Shown: piece after piece, positions 1-7,346 of the stretch
Layout of the letters: every line of letters starts with the position of its first letter
How positions within the stretch are numbered: position 1 is the first letter of the stretch
From: Clostridia bacterium
GTDB taxonomy: Bacteria; Bacillota; Clostridia; DUPQ01
NCBI GenBank assembly: GCA_030592085.1
Contig: JAUUZV010000070.1
Location: 1-10,279, forward strand
Reading direction: 5' to 3'
Length of the DNA stretch: 10,279 bases
The notes under the pieces: model-generated
Told to the model about the DNA's origin: nothing
Database searches by the model: none
What the model saw: the letters and a program-made list of their open reading frames with translations, nothing else
Position numbers and translations under genes: made by a program

Positions 1-1242
1 GCTTGGTGGAAAAAATTCGTACAAGAAAATCCTAATAATGTAGGATTAGATTGCGCAATACTTATGAACCCTAAAGTTTGGGAAGCTTCGGGACATATTG
101 GAGGATTTACTGATCCTTTAATCGATTGTAAAGAATGTAATACTAGACATAGAGCTGATAAAATTATTGATGATTATAACTTAGAAAATAATATTGATGG
201 TTTATCTGACGGCTGGGATAATGAGAAACTTATAACATATATAAGAGAAAAAAATGTTCCTTGTCCATCATGTGGTAAAACAAATTTTACAGATGTAAGA
301 CAATTTAATATGATGTTTAAAACATATCAAGGAGTTACTGCTGATAGTGCTTCTGAAATTTACTTGCGACCAGAAACTGCACAAGGAATTTTTGTAAATT
401 TTAAAAATGTTCAGAGAACATCAAGAAAAAAAATGCCATTTGGTATTGGACAAATTGGTAAATCATTTAGAAATGAAATAACTCCTGGGAATTTCATATT
501 TAGAACACGAGAGTTTGAACAAATGGAACTAGAATTTTTCTGTAAACCTGGTGAAGATTTAGAATGGTTTGATTATTGGAAAAATTTCTGTTTTGATTGG
601 TTAAAAGAACTTGGACTAAAAAGTGAAAATTTAAAAATGCGTGATCATTCAGATGAAGAATTATCATTTTATTCAAATGCAACGTCTGATATTGAATTTA
701 AATTCCCATTTGCTTGGGGTGAACTATGGGGAATTGCTGATAGAACTGATTATGATTTAAAACAGCATATGGAATTTGCTAATGAAGATTTGCAATATTT
801 TGATCCTATAACAAATGAAAAGTATATACCATATGTTATTGAACCTTCAGTAGGCGTAGAACGACTGTTATTAGCTTTTTTATGTGAAGCTTATGATGAA
901 GAACAGTTAGGCGAAAAGGATGAGAGAGTAGTCTTAAGATTCCATAATGCATTAGCACCAATAAAAGCTGCTGTATTACCATTATCAAAAAAATTAAAAG
1001 AACAGGCATTAGAAGTATATCAATTAATTAGTAAAAACTATGCCTGTGATTATGATGAAACAGGAAGTATAGGAAAAAGATATAGAAGACAAGATGAAAT
1101 TGGAACACCATATTGTATCACTTATGATTTTGATTCATTAGAAGATAATTGTGTAACTATTAGATTTAGAGATTCTATGGAACAAGTTAGAATGTCAATT
1201 GATAAATTGACAGCTTTTCTTGAGGAAAATATTAATTATTAA
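1..1242 (+). CDS. glyS: Glycine--tRNA ligase, single-chain (alpha2) type, 5'-truncated by window edge
   Basis: This enzyme charges tRNA-Gly with glycine in the cytoplasm. The frame is open from base 1 (it begins AWWKKFVQENP), so the ATG at 64 is an internal Met and the true start lies upstream; 413 residues are visible, and by comparison with family members of about 460 aa roughly 45-50 N-terminal residues are missing. Visible class II features are the KVWEASGHIGGF segment, a Cys pair in DCKEC with a second pair in CPSCGK (probable zinc-binding insertion), motif 2 around FRNE (codons 156-159 of the visible frame) with FRTREFEQMELEFF, motif 3 EPSVGVERLLLAFL, and a C-terminal HGTP anticodon-binding domain (GSIGKRYRRQDEIGTPYCIT, then VTIRFRDS). 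This is the eukaryote/archaea-like dimeric form found in many Firmicutes and Mollicutes, not the GlyQ/GlyS tetramer. ppdK follows after 15 bp, so the two are probably co-transcribed. Any T-box leader would be outside the window. Confidence 0.97.
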   Translation, partial: AWWKKFVQENPNNVGLDCAILMNPKVWEASGHIGGFTDPLIDCKECNTRHRADKIIDDYNLENNIDGLSDGWDNEKLITYIREKNVPCPSCGKTNFTDVRQFNMMFKTYQGVTADSASEIYLRPETAQGIFVNFKNVQRTSRKKMPFGIGQIGKSFRNEITPGNFIFRTREFEQMELEFFCKPGEDLEWFDYWKNFCFDWLKELGLKSENLKMRDHSDEELSFYSNATSDIEFKFPFAWGELWGIADRTDYDLKQHMEFANEDLQYFDPITNEKYIPYVIEPSVGVERLLLAFLCEAYDEEQLGEKDERVVLRFHNALAPIKAAVLPLSKKLKEQALEVYQLISKNYACDYDETGSIGKRYRRQDEIGTPYCITYDFDSLEDNCVTIRFRDSMEQVRMSIDKLTAFLEENINY

Positions 1243-1257
1243 TCGGAGGAAAATATA

Positions 1258-3882
1258 ATGAAAAAGTATGTATACTTATTCACAGAAGGTAGTGCAAAAA
1301 TGAAAAACCTTTTAGGTGGAAAAGGTGCTAATTTATCTGAAATGACAAACATTGGGTTACCAGTACCAAGAGGTTTTACAGTGTCAACTGATGTGTGTAC
1401 TAGATATTATGCTGATGGCGAAAAAATCGCTGATGATATTCAAATACAAATTGATGAAGCTTTAGCAAAAACTGAAGAAATAGTAGGAAAAAAATTAGGT
1501 GATAAGAAAAACCCATTTCTAGTTTCTGTAAGAAGTGGCGCAAAAGTATCAATGCCTGGGATGATGGACACTGTTTTAAATCTTGGGTTAAATGATGTTG
1601 TTGTTGAAGGGTTAGCTGAATTAACTGGTAATGCTGCATTTGCATATGACAGTTACAGAAGATTTGTAATGATGTTTTCTGATGTGGTTATTGGTGTTGA
1701 TAAATCAATATTTGAAAGAAAATTAGATGCAATTAAAGATGAAAAAGGTGTTGAGTTTGATAATGAATTAACAGACGATGACATGAAAGAAGTTTTACAA
1801 GCTTTCAAAAAATTATATAAAGATGAAATGGGGAGCGAATTTCCTCAAGATCCAAAAGTTCAATTAGCTGAAGCTATAAAGGCTGTATTTAGATCTTGGG
1901 ACAATGAGAGAGCCATAATATATAGAAGAATTAATGATATACCAGGAGATATAGGAACAGCTGTAAATGTTCAAGAAATGGTATATGGAAATATGGGAGA
2001 TACATCAGGAACTGGTGTTGCATTTACAAGAAACCCATCTACTGGAGATAAAATGTTAATGGGCGAATTTTTAATGAATGCACAGGGTGAAGATGTTGTC
2101 GCAGGTGTTAGAACTCCTAAGAAAATTTCACAACTTCGTGAAACTAATAAAGGAATTTATGATCAATTTATTAAAATAGCACAAGATTTAGAAGACCATT
2201 ATCATGATATGCAAGATATTGAATTTACAATTGAAAAAGGTAAATTATTTATACTTCAAACTAGAAATGGTAAAAGAACAGCACAAGCTGCACTTAAAAT
2301 TGCTGTTGATTTAGTAAATGAAGGAATGTTAACTAAAGAAGAAGCTATTATGAAAGTAGATCCAAAACAACTAGATGCAGTATTACATCCAATGTTTGAT
2401 ACAACTGCTCTTAAAAATGCAAAAATAGTTGCAAATGGATTACCAGCATCTCCTGGAGCTGCTACTGGTAAAGTTTTCTTTACAGCAGAAGATGCAGCTA
2501 AAGCACATGAAAATGGCGAAAAAGAAATAATTCTAGTTAGATTAGAAACTTCTCCTGAAGATATAGAAGGAATGCATGTTTCAAAAGGTATCCTAACAGC
2601 TAGAGGTGGAATGACTTCACATGCTGCAGTTGTAGCAAGAGGAATGGGAACTTGTTGTGTATCAGGTTGTTCTGACATAAAAATATATGAAGATAAAAAA
2701 TATTTCTTATTAAATGATGGTACAAAAATTTCTGAAGGTGAATATATTTCATTAGACGGTTCTAAAGGAAATGTTTATGCAAGTAAATTGCCAACTGTTG
2801 AACCTGAAGTTACAGGAGATTTTGCTACATTTATGAGTTGGGCAGATGAAATAAGAACACTTAAAGTAAGAACTAATGCTGATTCACCTAAAGATGCAAA
2901 AACTGCAATTAAATTTGGTGCTGAAGGTATTGGCCTTTGTCGTACAGAGCACATGTTCTTTGAAGCTGATAGAATTAAAGCTGTTAGAGAAATGATTTTA
3001 GCAGATAATCTTGAACAACGGGAAAAAGCCCTTGAAAAATTATTACCAATGCAACGTGGCGATTTTGAAGGAATCTTTGAGGCAATGCAAGGACATCCTG
3101 TAACAATTAGATTTTTAGATCCACCATTACATGAATTCTTACCTACAGATGAAGAAGACATTAAAGCATTAGCAGTTGATATGAATGTTACATATGAATC
3201 ACTTAAAGAAAAAACTGAAGAATTACATGAATTTAATCCAATGATGGGACATAGAGGTTGTCGTTTATCAATCTCATATCCTGAAATAGCAATTATGCAA
3301 ACAAAAGCTGTTATTGAAGCTGCACTAAATGTTAATAAAAAAGGAATGAATGTTATTCCAGAGATAATGATACCTCTTGTTGGTGATGTTGCTGAATTAA
3401 AATTTGTAAAAGATTTAGTTGTAACTACTGCTGATAAAATCATTAGTAATAGTGGAGTTAAATTAGAATATACAGTTGGAACAATGATTGAAATTCCAAG
3501 AGCTTGTTTAACAGCAGATATTATTGCAAAAGAAGCTGCATTTTTCTCTTTTGGAACCAATGATTTAACTCAAATGACATTTGGGTTTAGTAGAGATGAT
3601 GCTGGCAAATTTTTAAATGATTATTATTCTAAGAAAATTTATGAATCAGACCCATTTGCAAAACTAGATCAAACAGGTGTTGGACAGCTAGTTAAGATGG
3701 CATGTGATTTAGGTAGAAAAGCTAGACCTAATATTAAATTAGGAATATGTGGAGAACATGGTGGAGATCCATCATCCATTGATTTTTGTTATCGTGTAGG
3801 ACTTGATTATGTGTCTTGTTCACCATTTAGAGTACCAATTGCTAGATTAGCAGCTGCACAGTCAGTAATTATTAATAGATAA
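1258..3882 (+). CDS. ppdK: Pyruvate, phosphate dikinase
   Basis: PPDK interconverts ATP + Pi + pyruvate and AMP + PPi + phosphoenolpyruvate in the cytosol. In fermentative Firmicutes it often works as a PPi-saving pyruvate kinase substitute or in gluconeogenesis. The protein is 874 aa, the usual length. An N-terminal nucleotide-binding domain starts with LLGGKGANLSEM (about residues 18-29). The central phosphohistidine domain carries GGMTSHAAVVARGMG with the catalytic His at 455 and the regulatory Thr at 453. The C-terminal PEP/pyruvate TIM barrel holds GLCRTEHMFF, FGTNDLTQMTFGFSRDD and LGICGEHGGDP with catalytic Cys831. His455 and Cys831 match the numbering of the Clostridium symbiosum enzyme exactly, so no indels separate them overall. 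The start is set by CGGAGGA at 1244-1250, 7 nt before the ATG. It lies 15 bp after the glycyl-tRNA synthetase gene and is followed by a hairpin terminator. A PDRP regulatory kinase/phosphatase, which would act on Thr453, is not in the window. Confidence 0.98.
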   Translation: MKKYVYLFTEGSAKMKNLLGGKGANLSEMTNIGLPVPRGFTVSTDVCTRYYADGEKIADDIQIQIDEALAKTEEIVGKKLGDKKNPFLVSVRSGAKVSMPGMMDTVLNLGLNDVVVEGLAELTGNAAFAYDSYRRFVMMFSDVVIGVDKSIFERKLDAIKDEKGVEFDNELTDDDMKEVLQAFKKLYKDEMGSEFPQDPKVQLAEAIKAVFRSWDNERAIIYRRINDIPGDIGTAVNVQEMVYGNMGDTSGTGVAFTRNPSTGDKMLMGEFLMNAQGEDVVAGVRTPKKISQLRETNKGIYDQFIKIAQDLEDHYHDMQDIEFTIEKGKLFILQTRNGKRTAQAALKIAVDLVNEGMLTKEEAIMKVDPKQLDAVLHPMFDTTALKNAKIVANGLPASPGAATGKVFFTAEDAAKAHENGEKEIILVRLETSPEDIEGMHVSKGILTARGGMTSHAAVVARGMGTCCVSGCSDIKIYEDKKYFLLNDGTKISEGEYISLDGSKGNVYASKLPTVEPEVTGDFATFMSWADEIRTLKVRTNADSPKDAKTAIKFGAEGIGLCRTEHMFFEADRIKAVREMILADNLEQREKALEKLLPMQRGDFEGIFEAMQGHPVTIRFLDPPLHEFLPTDEEDIKALAVDMNVTYESLKEKTEELHEFNPMMGHRGCRLSISYPEIAIMQTKAVIEAALNVNKKGMNVIPEIMIPLVGDVAELKFVKDLVVTTADKIISNSGVKLEYTVGTMIEIPRACLTADIIAKEAAFFSFGTNDLTQMTFGFSRDDAGKFLNDYYSKKIYESDPFAKLDQTGVGQLVKMACDLGRKARPNIKLGICGEHGGDPSSIDFCYRVGLDYVSCSPFRVPIARLAAAQSVIINR

Positions 3883-3901
3883 ATAAAAAAGATTAATAAA
3901 T

Positions 3902-3935
3902 AGATAAAAGTCAGATTATTTTCTGGCTTTTATTT
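3902..3935. terminator. Bidirectional intrinsic terminator between ppdK and the convergent YkgJ-like gene
   Basis: The arm AAAAGTCAGA (3906-3915) pairs with TCTGGCTTTT (3922-3931) through one G-T wobble, with a 6-nt loop TTATTT. Outer pairs extend the stem to about 3902-3935. On the plus strand it is followed by a T-rich stretch (ATTTTGCTAATTTTT); on the minus strand the complementary arm runs into CTTTTATCTATTTATT. It sits 19 bp after the ppdK stop and overlaps the stop codon of the minus-strand gene, so it can end both transcripts. The stem is AT-rich, but its length compensates. Confidence 0.75.
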
Positions 3936-4418
3936 TGCTAATTTTTCAATTGTTAGAAGTTCATCAGTCATCATACGTAAAAATTGATAAACTTCCTTAT
4001 TTTTAATCATTTCATTAAATACATTAAATAACTTAAGTCTAAATAATGGTTGTAATGATAATTCTTCAAAATCATCATAATATAATGGGCAATTATTTTT
4101 ACCTCTTATATCTTTATGTAAATCTAAACGACCATCTTCATATAAATATGGGAAAAGTGGGTATATAACACATGCAATAGGTCTAGTATTTCTTTTACAA
4201 GTCCCAGTGCAGAACAAAGTATTCATCTTATTTGTCTTGACTATATTAAAATCTGTTGTAAGAGAATTTATGTATTCATCTTCATGTGGTAATAAAATCA
4301 TACCTTTACCATTGTCTTGACAACATTTTTCATTACATAATTCGCCACAATCAAAATATAAAGGTGTTAAGGGTGAAATTTTATTATAGATTTGTTTATA
4401 ATAAGTTATCCAATTCAT
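3930..4418 (-). CDS. YkgJ-like cysteine-cluster (CxxxCxxxCC) putative metal-binding protein
   Basis: This 162-aa, probably cytoplasmic protein belongs to the YkgJ/CxxCxxCC family of small proteins thought to chelate zinc or iron; the precise cellular role is unknown. The N-terminal half contains C24-x3-C28-x3-C32-C33 (FDCGELCNEKCC), then GMILLPHEDEYI, then C70-x3-C74 and RPIAC83-x2-YPLFPYL, the typical RP-x-x-C-x-x-(F/Y)-P-x-F-P signature, and a further Cys at 110 (NNCPLYY). The C-terminal third is helical and Cys-free. It has no signal peptide or membrane segment. The only usable start is the ATG at 4418, because an in-frame TAG lies five codons upstream and the next Met (residue 40) would lose the first Cys cluster. 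Unlike the other complete genes here it has no Shine-Dalgarno. It is convergent with ppdK and divergent from the pilus operon, so probably a single-gene unit with no evident functional tie to either. Confidence 0.85.
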   Translation of the reverse strand: MNWITYYKQIYNKISPLTPLYFDCGELCNEKCCQDNGKGMILLPHEDEYINSLTTDFNIVKTNKMNTLFCTGTCKRNTRPIACVIYPLFPYLYEDGRLDLHKDIRGKNNCPLYYDDFEELSLQPLFRLKLFNVFNEMIKNKEVYQFLRMMTDELLTIEKLAK

Positions 4419-4424
4419 AAAGTT

Positions 4425-4453
4425 ATGATACTACATTTAACTATCTTTTTAAA
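4425..4453 (-). promoter_or_regulatory. Candidate promoter of the YkgJ-like gene, possibly giving a leaderless mRNA
   Basis: Read on the minus strand, TTTAAA (4453-4448) and TATCAT (4430-4425) are separated by 17 nt, matching 4 of 6 positions of the -35 and resembling the -10. Transcription about 7 nt after the -10 would start at or next to the ATG at 4418, which would explain why no Shine-Dalgarno is present. In a region this AT-rich such hexamers arise by chance, so this is tentative. Confidence 0.3.
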
Positions 4454-4476
4454 TACTATCATCATTAATGAAATTA

Positions 4477-4485
4477 TGATAAAAT
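4477..4485 (+). promoter_or_regulatory. Candidate extended -10 of the pilus operon promoter
   Basis: TGATAAAAT combines a TGN extension (4477-4479) with TAAAAT (4480-4485), within the longer TATGATAAAATT typical of low-GC Gram-positive sigma-A promoters. No good -35 is present at 16-18 nt upstream (the best is around 4457-4462), so it would rely on the extended -10. The predicted start near 4492 leaves a leader of about 78 nt before the ATG at 4570. A second -10-like hexamer, TATAGT at 4525-4530, is a weaker alternative. Confidence 0.4.
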
Positions 4486-4489
4486 TTAC

Positions 4490-4506
4490 ATAGATAAGAA
4501 ATCTAT
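4490..4506 (+). other. Small hairpin at the predicted start of the pilus operon transcript
   Basis: ATAGAT (4490-4495) and ATCTAT (4501-4506) form a perfect 6-bp inverted repeat around AAGAA, followed directly by five T residues (4507-4511). It could be an operator overlapping the transcription start, a weak attenuator in the leader, or chance. No plus-strand gene lies upstream that would need a terminator here. The stem has a single G-C pair, so it is weak as RNA. Confidence 0.25.
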
Positions 4507-4569
4507 TTTTTGCTTTTATTTACATATAGTAAATAATTTTGTAATTTAAATTTACGAAAGGATGACATT

Positions 4570-4869
4570 ATGACTAAAAAAATTCAAACCGATGAAGACA
4601 TTAAGAAAAAAGCTGTTAAGCTAGTAGTTTGCCATATGAAAAAAAAGTTAGAAGAATTAAATGAAGAAGGACATATTCTAGACAAATGGATTGTTGATAT
4701 TGAAGCAATTCTACTTGAAGAGGAATTCGATTTACATGTATATCATGAAATGAGAAGAAAGCTAAATGATGCAATTGACTGTGTTTATGATGTCGATCTT
4801 CGATACAGATTAAGAGATTCATGGATTAGTATGGGAAAAGCTCTTGATAAAAAAGCGAAAAAATATTAA
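4570..4869 (+). CDS. Unrecognised 99-aa charged helical protein, first gene of the pilus operon
   Basis: I do not recognise this family. The protein has 99 residues, looks alpha-helical throughout and is highly charged: a Lys-rich N terminus (about residues 3-17), an acidic middle (DIEAILLEEEFD, about 43-54), a segment LNDAIDCVYDVDLRYRLRDSW (about 65-85) and a basic tail ending KKAKKY. It has two Cys (21 and 71), no metal-binding motif, no signal peptide and no membrane segment, so it is probably cytoplasmic. The start is supported by AAAGGATG (4557-4564), which places a Shine-Dalgarno 6-10 nt before the ATG. It is separated from the PilT-type ATPase gene by only 14 bp, which themselves contain the next ribosome binding site, so the two are almost certainly co-transcribed. 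Its position suggests a regulator of, or partner for, the motor ATPase, but nothing in the residues proves this. Confidence 0.8.
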   Translation: MTKKIQTDEDIKKKAVKLVVCHMKKKLEELNEEGHILDKWIVDIEAILLEEEFDLHVYHEMRRKLNDAIDCVYDVDLRYRLRDSWISMGKALDKKAKKY

Positions 4870-4883
4870 TAAGAAGGGTTAAA

Positions 4884-5966
4884 ATGGAAAACAGATATTC
4901 TGAATATATGGACTTCTTATTAGTAGAAACCATGAAGTATAAAGCAACTGATTTACATATTTGTGCTGGAAGCAAACCGTTAATTCGTGTTAATTCAAAA
5001 TTAACGGATATACCTAATACGGAAATCATGAAACCAGATATGATTAATAAGATAATTGAAGACTATTTAGATGAGAAGAAATTAAATCTTTTAATGGAAA
5101 ACAAAGTAGTCGATTTTTCTTATTCAAAACGTAATCTTGGTAGATTTAGATGTAATATATATAAGCAACGTGGAACATATGCTATAGCGATTCGTACTTT
5201 ACCTTTAGAAATTCCTAATTTTGAACAATTAGGTTTACCAGAAATTTTAAAAACCTTTACTAAAAAAACTAAAGGATTAGTATTAATATCAGGAGCTACA
5301 GGTAGTGGTAAATCCACAACTTTAGCTAGTATGATTGATTTAATTAATAAACAATATCCTTATCATATAATAACTATTGAAGATCCTGTTGAATATTTAC
5401 ATAAACATCAAAAAAGCATGGTAACACAACGTGAAATTGGTGATGATGCAAAATCCTTCGCAGGTGCGTTGAAATCTTCTCTAAGAGAAGATCCAGATGT
5501 TATTATGGTAGGGGAGATGAGAGATATAGAAACCATACAAATTGCCCTAACAGCTGCTGAAACTGGGCATTTAGTTTTATCTACTCTTCATACAAGTGGA
5601 GCTGTTAAATCTATTGATAGAATTATTGATGCCTTTCCAAATGTACAACAAAATCAAATTAAAAGCCAACTTTCAACTGTTTTGGAAGGTGTTATATCTC
5701 AGCAATTAATTCCTAGAAAAAATAATAATGGCATGGTTCTTGCTTCTGAAATATTAGTTGTAAATCCAGCTATTAGAAATTTAATTAGAGAAGGAAAACA
5801 TTATCAAATTAATTCATTGATTCAAACTGGTTCAATTAATGGAATGCATTCAATTGAAAGAAATTTAGCAACTCTTTGTAAAGAAGAAATTATAAGTGTT
5901 GAAGATGCTAGGTTAAAAGCTCAAGATGTACAACTATTTAATGAATATTTATCTTTAGTAAAATAG
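4884..5966 (+). CDS. pilT: PilT-type type IV pilus motor ATPase
   Basis: PilT is a hexameric cytoplasmic ATPase that drives pilus retraction. The 360-aa protein is collinear with PilT. An N-terminal PAS-like region begins KATDLHICAG and includes LGRFRCNIYKQRG. The RecA-like core has Walker A GATGSGKST (137-145, Lys143), the Asp box IEDPVEY (Glu166), QREIGDDAKSFAGAL, Walker B DPDVIMVGEMRD (203-214, Glu211), TAAETGHLVLSTLHTSGA (His236) and the PilT hallmark AIRNLIREGK (296-305), followed by IQTGSINGMHSIE. It has neither the long N-terminal domain nor the Cys-rich zinc motif of PilB/GspE/ComGA assembly ATPases, so PilT is much the better name. AGAAGGG at 4872-4878 supports the ATG at 4884. The TAG stop runs into the Shine-Dalgarno of pilC (TAGGGAG). 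Oddly, no PilB-type partner is encoded nearby, so this enzyme may also power assembly here (inference). Confidence 0.95.
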   Translation: MENRYSEYMDFLLVETMKYKATDLHICAGSKPLIRVNSKLTDIPNTEIMKPDMINKIIEDYLDEKKLNLLMENKVVDFSYSKRNLGRFRCNIYKQRGTYAIAIRTLPLEIPNFEQLGLPEILKTFTKKTKGLVLISGATGSGKSTTLASMIDLINKQYPYHIITIEDPVEYLHKHQKSMVTQREIGDDAKSFAGALKSSLREDPDVIMVGEMRDIETIQIALTAAETGHLVLSTLHTSGAVKSIDRIIDAFPNVQQNQIKSQLSTVLEGVISQQLIPRKNNNGMVLASEILVVNPAIRNLIREGKHYQINSLIQTGSINGMHSIERNLATLCKEEIISVEDARLKAQDVQLFNEYLSLVK

Positions 5967-5975
5967 GGAGCAAAA

Positions 5976-7025
5976 ATGAAAAGAAAAAAACCATTATCAT
6001 ATGAAGAAATTGCATTATTTTCACGAGAGTTAGCAATGATAGTAAATTCAGACATTTCGCTACAAGAAGGTTTGGACTTATTAATTAATCAATCAGATAA
6101 TAAACGTGTTTCAGTACTTTGTACTAATTTAAAAGATCATATTAATGATGGTTTGACTCTTACAAAATCAATTAAAAAAGAAGAAGAAGTATTAACGCCT
6201 TATTATGTAAATATGATTTCAATTGGTGAATCTAGTGGTAATTTAGATATTATGTTACTACGTATTGCAGATACTTATGAAAAAGATAGTATGATTAATC
6301 ATAAAATTCGCTCTGCAATAACTTATCCATTAATTTTAACAGTACTTATGTTTAGTGTAATAATTCTTTTAGTAGTTAAAGTAATTCCGATATTTAATGA
6401 TATTTTAGTTTCACTAGGTGGAGAATTAACTGGTATATCAAAAGCAATCATAAATACAGGAGTATTTATTGGTGAATATATTATTTTAATATCTCTTATA
6501 CTTATTGGGTTTTATTTAATTTATAGAATAAGTAAATTAATAAATGGCTTTCAAGGGTTTTTTGATAAATTAAAATTATTAATACCCTTTAGAAAAGGTA
6601 TTGAAAAATATTATTATGCAATAGTCATTTCTCAGAATTTATCTATGTTAATTAGAAGTGGTATTAGTATTGCATTATCCTTTGATATGATTATTCCAAT
6701 TATTCATAACAAAGTAATTAAGAAAAAAGTAGAAAAAGCTTCTAAAATTATAAAAAGTGAACATGAAATTAGTGATGCATTTGCAGAGTTTGATATGTTT
6801 CCTAATATATTTATAAGATTATTTCAAATTGCATTAAAAACTGGCCATTTAGATGAAGTATTACAACAAGCTGCTAGTAAAATGGAAGAACAACTTGATA
6901 GAAAGCTTGATAAATTAACAACAGTTCTAGAACCTGCTTTAATTATTATTATTTCATTAATTGTTGGAGTAATTTTATTGTCAATAATTTTCCCTGTTAT
7001 TGAAATAATGAATTCTATTGGGTAG
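5976..7025 (+). CDS. pilC: PilC/GspF/ComGB-type inner-membrane platform protein
   Basis: Platform proteins of this family sit in the cytoplasmic membrane and couple the hexameric ATPase to pilin insertion or removal. The 349-aa protein has the two-repeat T2SSF layout. Repeat 1 (about residues 12-120) has FSRELAMIVNSDISLQEGLDLL and the conserved GESSGNLD (84-91), followed by membrane segments at about 119-137 and 165-185. Repeat 2 begins ISQNLSMLIRSGISIALSFDMI, carries the more divergent ALKTGHLDEVL in place of GExTG, and ends with a C-terminal membrane segment (about 320-345). The length is slightly short compared with PilC (about 400) and similar to ComGB. It starts 9 bp after pilT, and GGGAG at 5966-5970 places the ATG. 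The next gene follows after 8 bp. Family assignment is secure; whether it belongs to a T4aP, Com or T2SS-like machine depends on the neighbouring PilT, which favours a type IV pilus. Confidence 0.93.
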   Translation: MKRKKPLSYEEIALFSRELAMIVNSDISLQEGLDLLINQSDNKRVSVLCTNLKDHINDGLTLTKSIKKEEEVLTPYYVNMISIGESSGNLDIMLLRIADTYEKDSMINHKIRSAITYPLILTVLMFSVIILLVVKVIPIFNDILVSLGGELTGISKAIINTGVFIGEYIILISLILIGFYLIYRISKLINGFQGFFDKLKLLIPFRKGIEKYYYAIVISQNLSMLIRSGISIALSFDMIIPIIHNKVIKKKVEKASKIIKSEHEISDAFAEFDMFPNIFIRLFQIALKTGHLDEVLQQAASKMEEQLDRKLDKLTTVLEPALIIIISLIVGVILLSIIFPVIEIMNSIG

Positions 7026-7033
7026 GTGGATAA

Positions 7034-7342
7034 ATGAAATTTAAAAGAGTATCTATTATATCTTTAATATTTATTACTATTTTTTCATTAATTTTGATAT
7101 TTTCAATTTCTTCCGTTCATGAAAATTTTCAGTTGAATCAAACTATACGTGTTGAAAATGCTATAAAAGAAGCAATAGTACAATGTTATGCTTTAGAAGG
7201 AAGTTATCCACCATCTATTGATTATTTGGCTAAAAATTATGGAATAATTATTAATAGAGATAGATATATTTACCATTATGAGATTTATGTTTCTAATATG
7301 AAACCAGTACTTTCAGTAATTTTAAAAGAAGGAGTAAATTAA
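7034..7342 (+). CDS. Small membrane-anchored pilin-like protein without a canonical prepilin site
   Basis: This 102-aa protein has one N-terminal membrane helix (about residues 6-26) and a small external domain. Directly after a helical stretch comes QCYALEGSYPPSIDYLAKNYG (about 50-70), which resembles the A-x-E/D-G-x-Y-P-x-x-x-x-L segment at the start of the globular domain in type IV pilins and pseudopilins, and a predicted beta part follows (YIYHYEIYVSNMKPVLSVIL). I recall similar short proteins beside PilT/PilC genes in Lachnospiraceae, but cannot confirm this here. The N terminus MKFKRVSIISLIF has no Gly-Phe cleavage site and no Glu at +5, so prepilin peptidase processing is not expected. 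AGGTGG (7024-7029), overlapping the pilC stop, supports the ATG. It is part of the tight operon. Likely role: a minor pilin or accessory subunit of the assembly complex (inference). Confidence 0.7.
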   Translation: MKFKRVSIISLIFITIFSLILIFSISSVHENFQLNQTIRVENAIKEAIVQCYALEGSYPPSIDYLAKNYGIIINRDRYIYHYEIYVSNMKPVLSVILKEGVN

Positions 7343-7346
7343 ATAA

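Noticed and set aside
64..1242. ATG at 64 as the start of the glycyl-tRNA synthetase
   Set aside because: The frame is open to base 1 and the upstream codons encode conserved family sequence (AWWKKFVQENP), so this Met is internal and the gene is cut by the window edge.
2256..2678. 140-codon minus-strand frame over the PPDK phosphohistidine domain
   Set aside because: Antisense shadow of the conserved region; no recognisable product and no ribosome binding site case.
2775..3560. 261-codon open frame on the minus strand inside ppdK
   Set aside because: It lies wholly within a certain PPDK coding region, and its product is low-complexity Ser/Ile-rich sequence without motifs. Long antisense frames are common opposite AT-rich genes with biased codon use.
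4549..4562. TTTACGAAAGGA resembling a streptococcal ComX CIN-box (TACGAATA)
   Set aside because: The match is partial and the GAAAGG part is explained by the Shine-Dalgarno of the 99-aa gene. It is also too close to the start codon to act as a promoter -10 with a normal leader.
4884..5966. Naming the ATPase as ComGA or PilB
   Set aside because: The AIRNLIREGK and QREIGDD segments, the short N terminus and the lack of a Cys-rich zinc motif fit PilT. ComGA has a Cys cluster after the ATPase core that is absent here.
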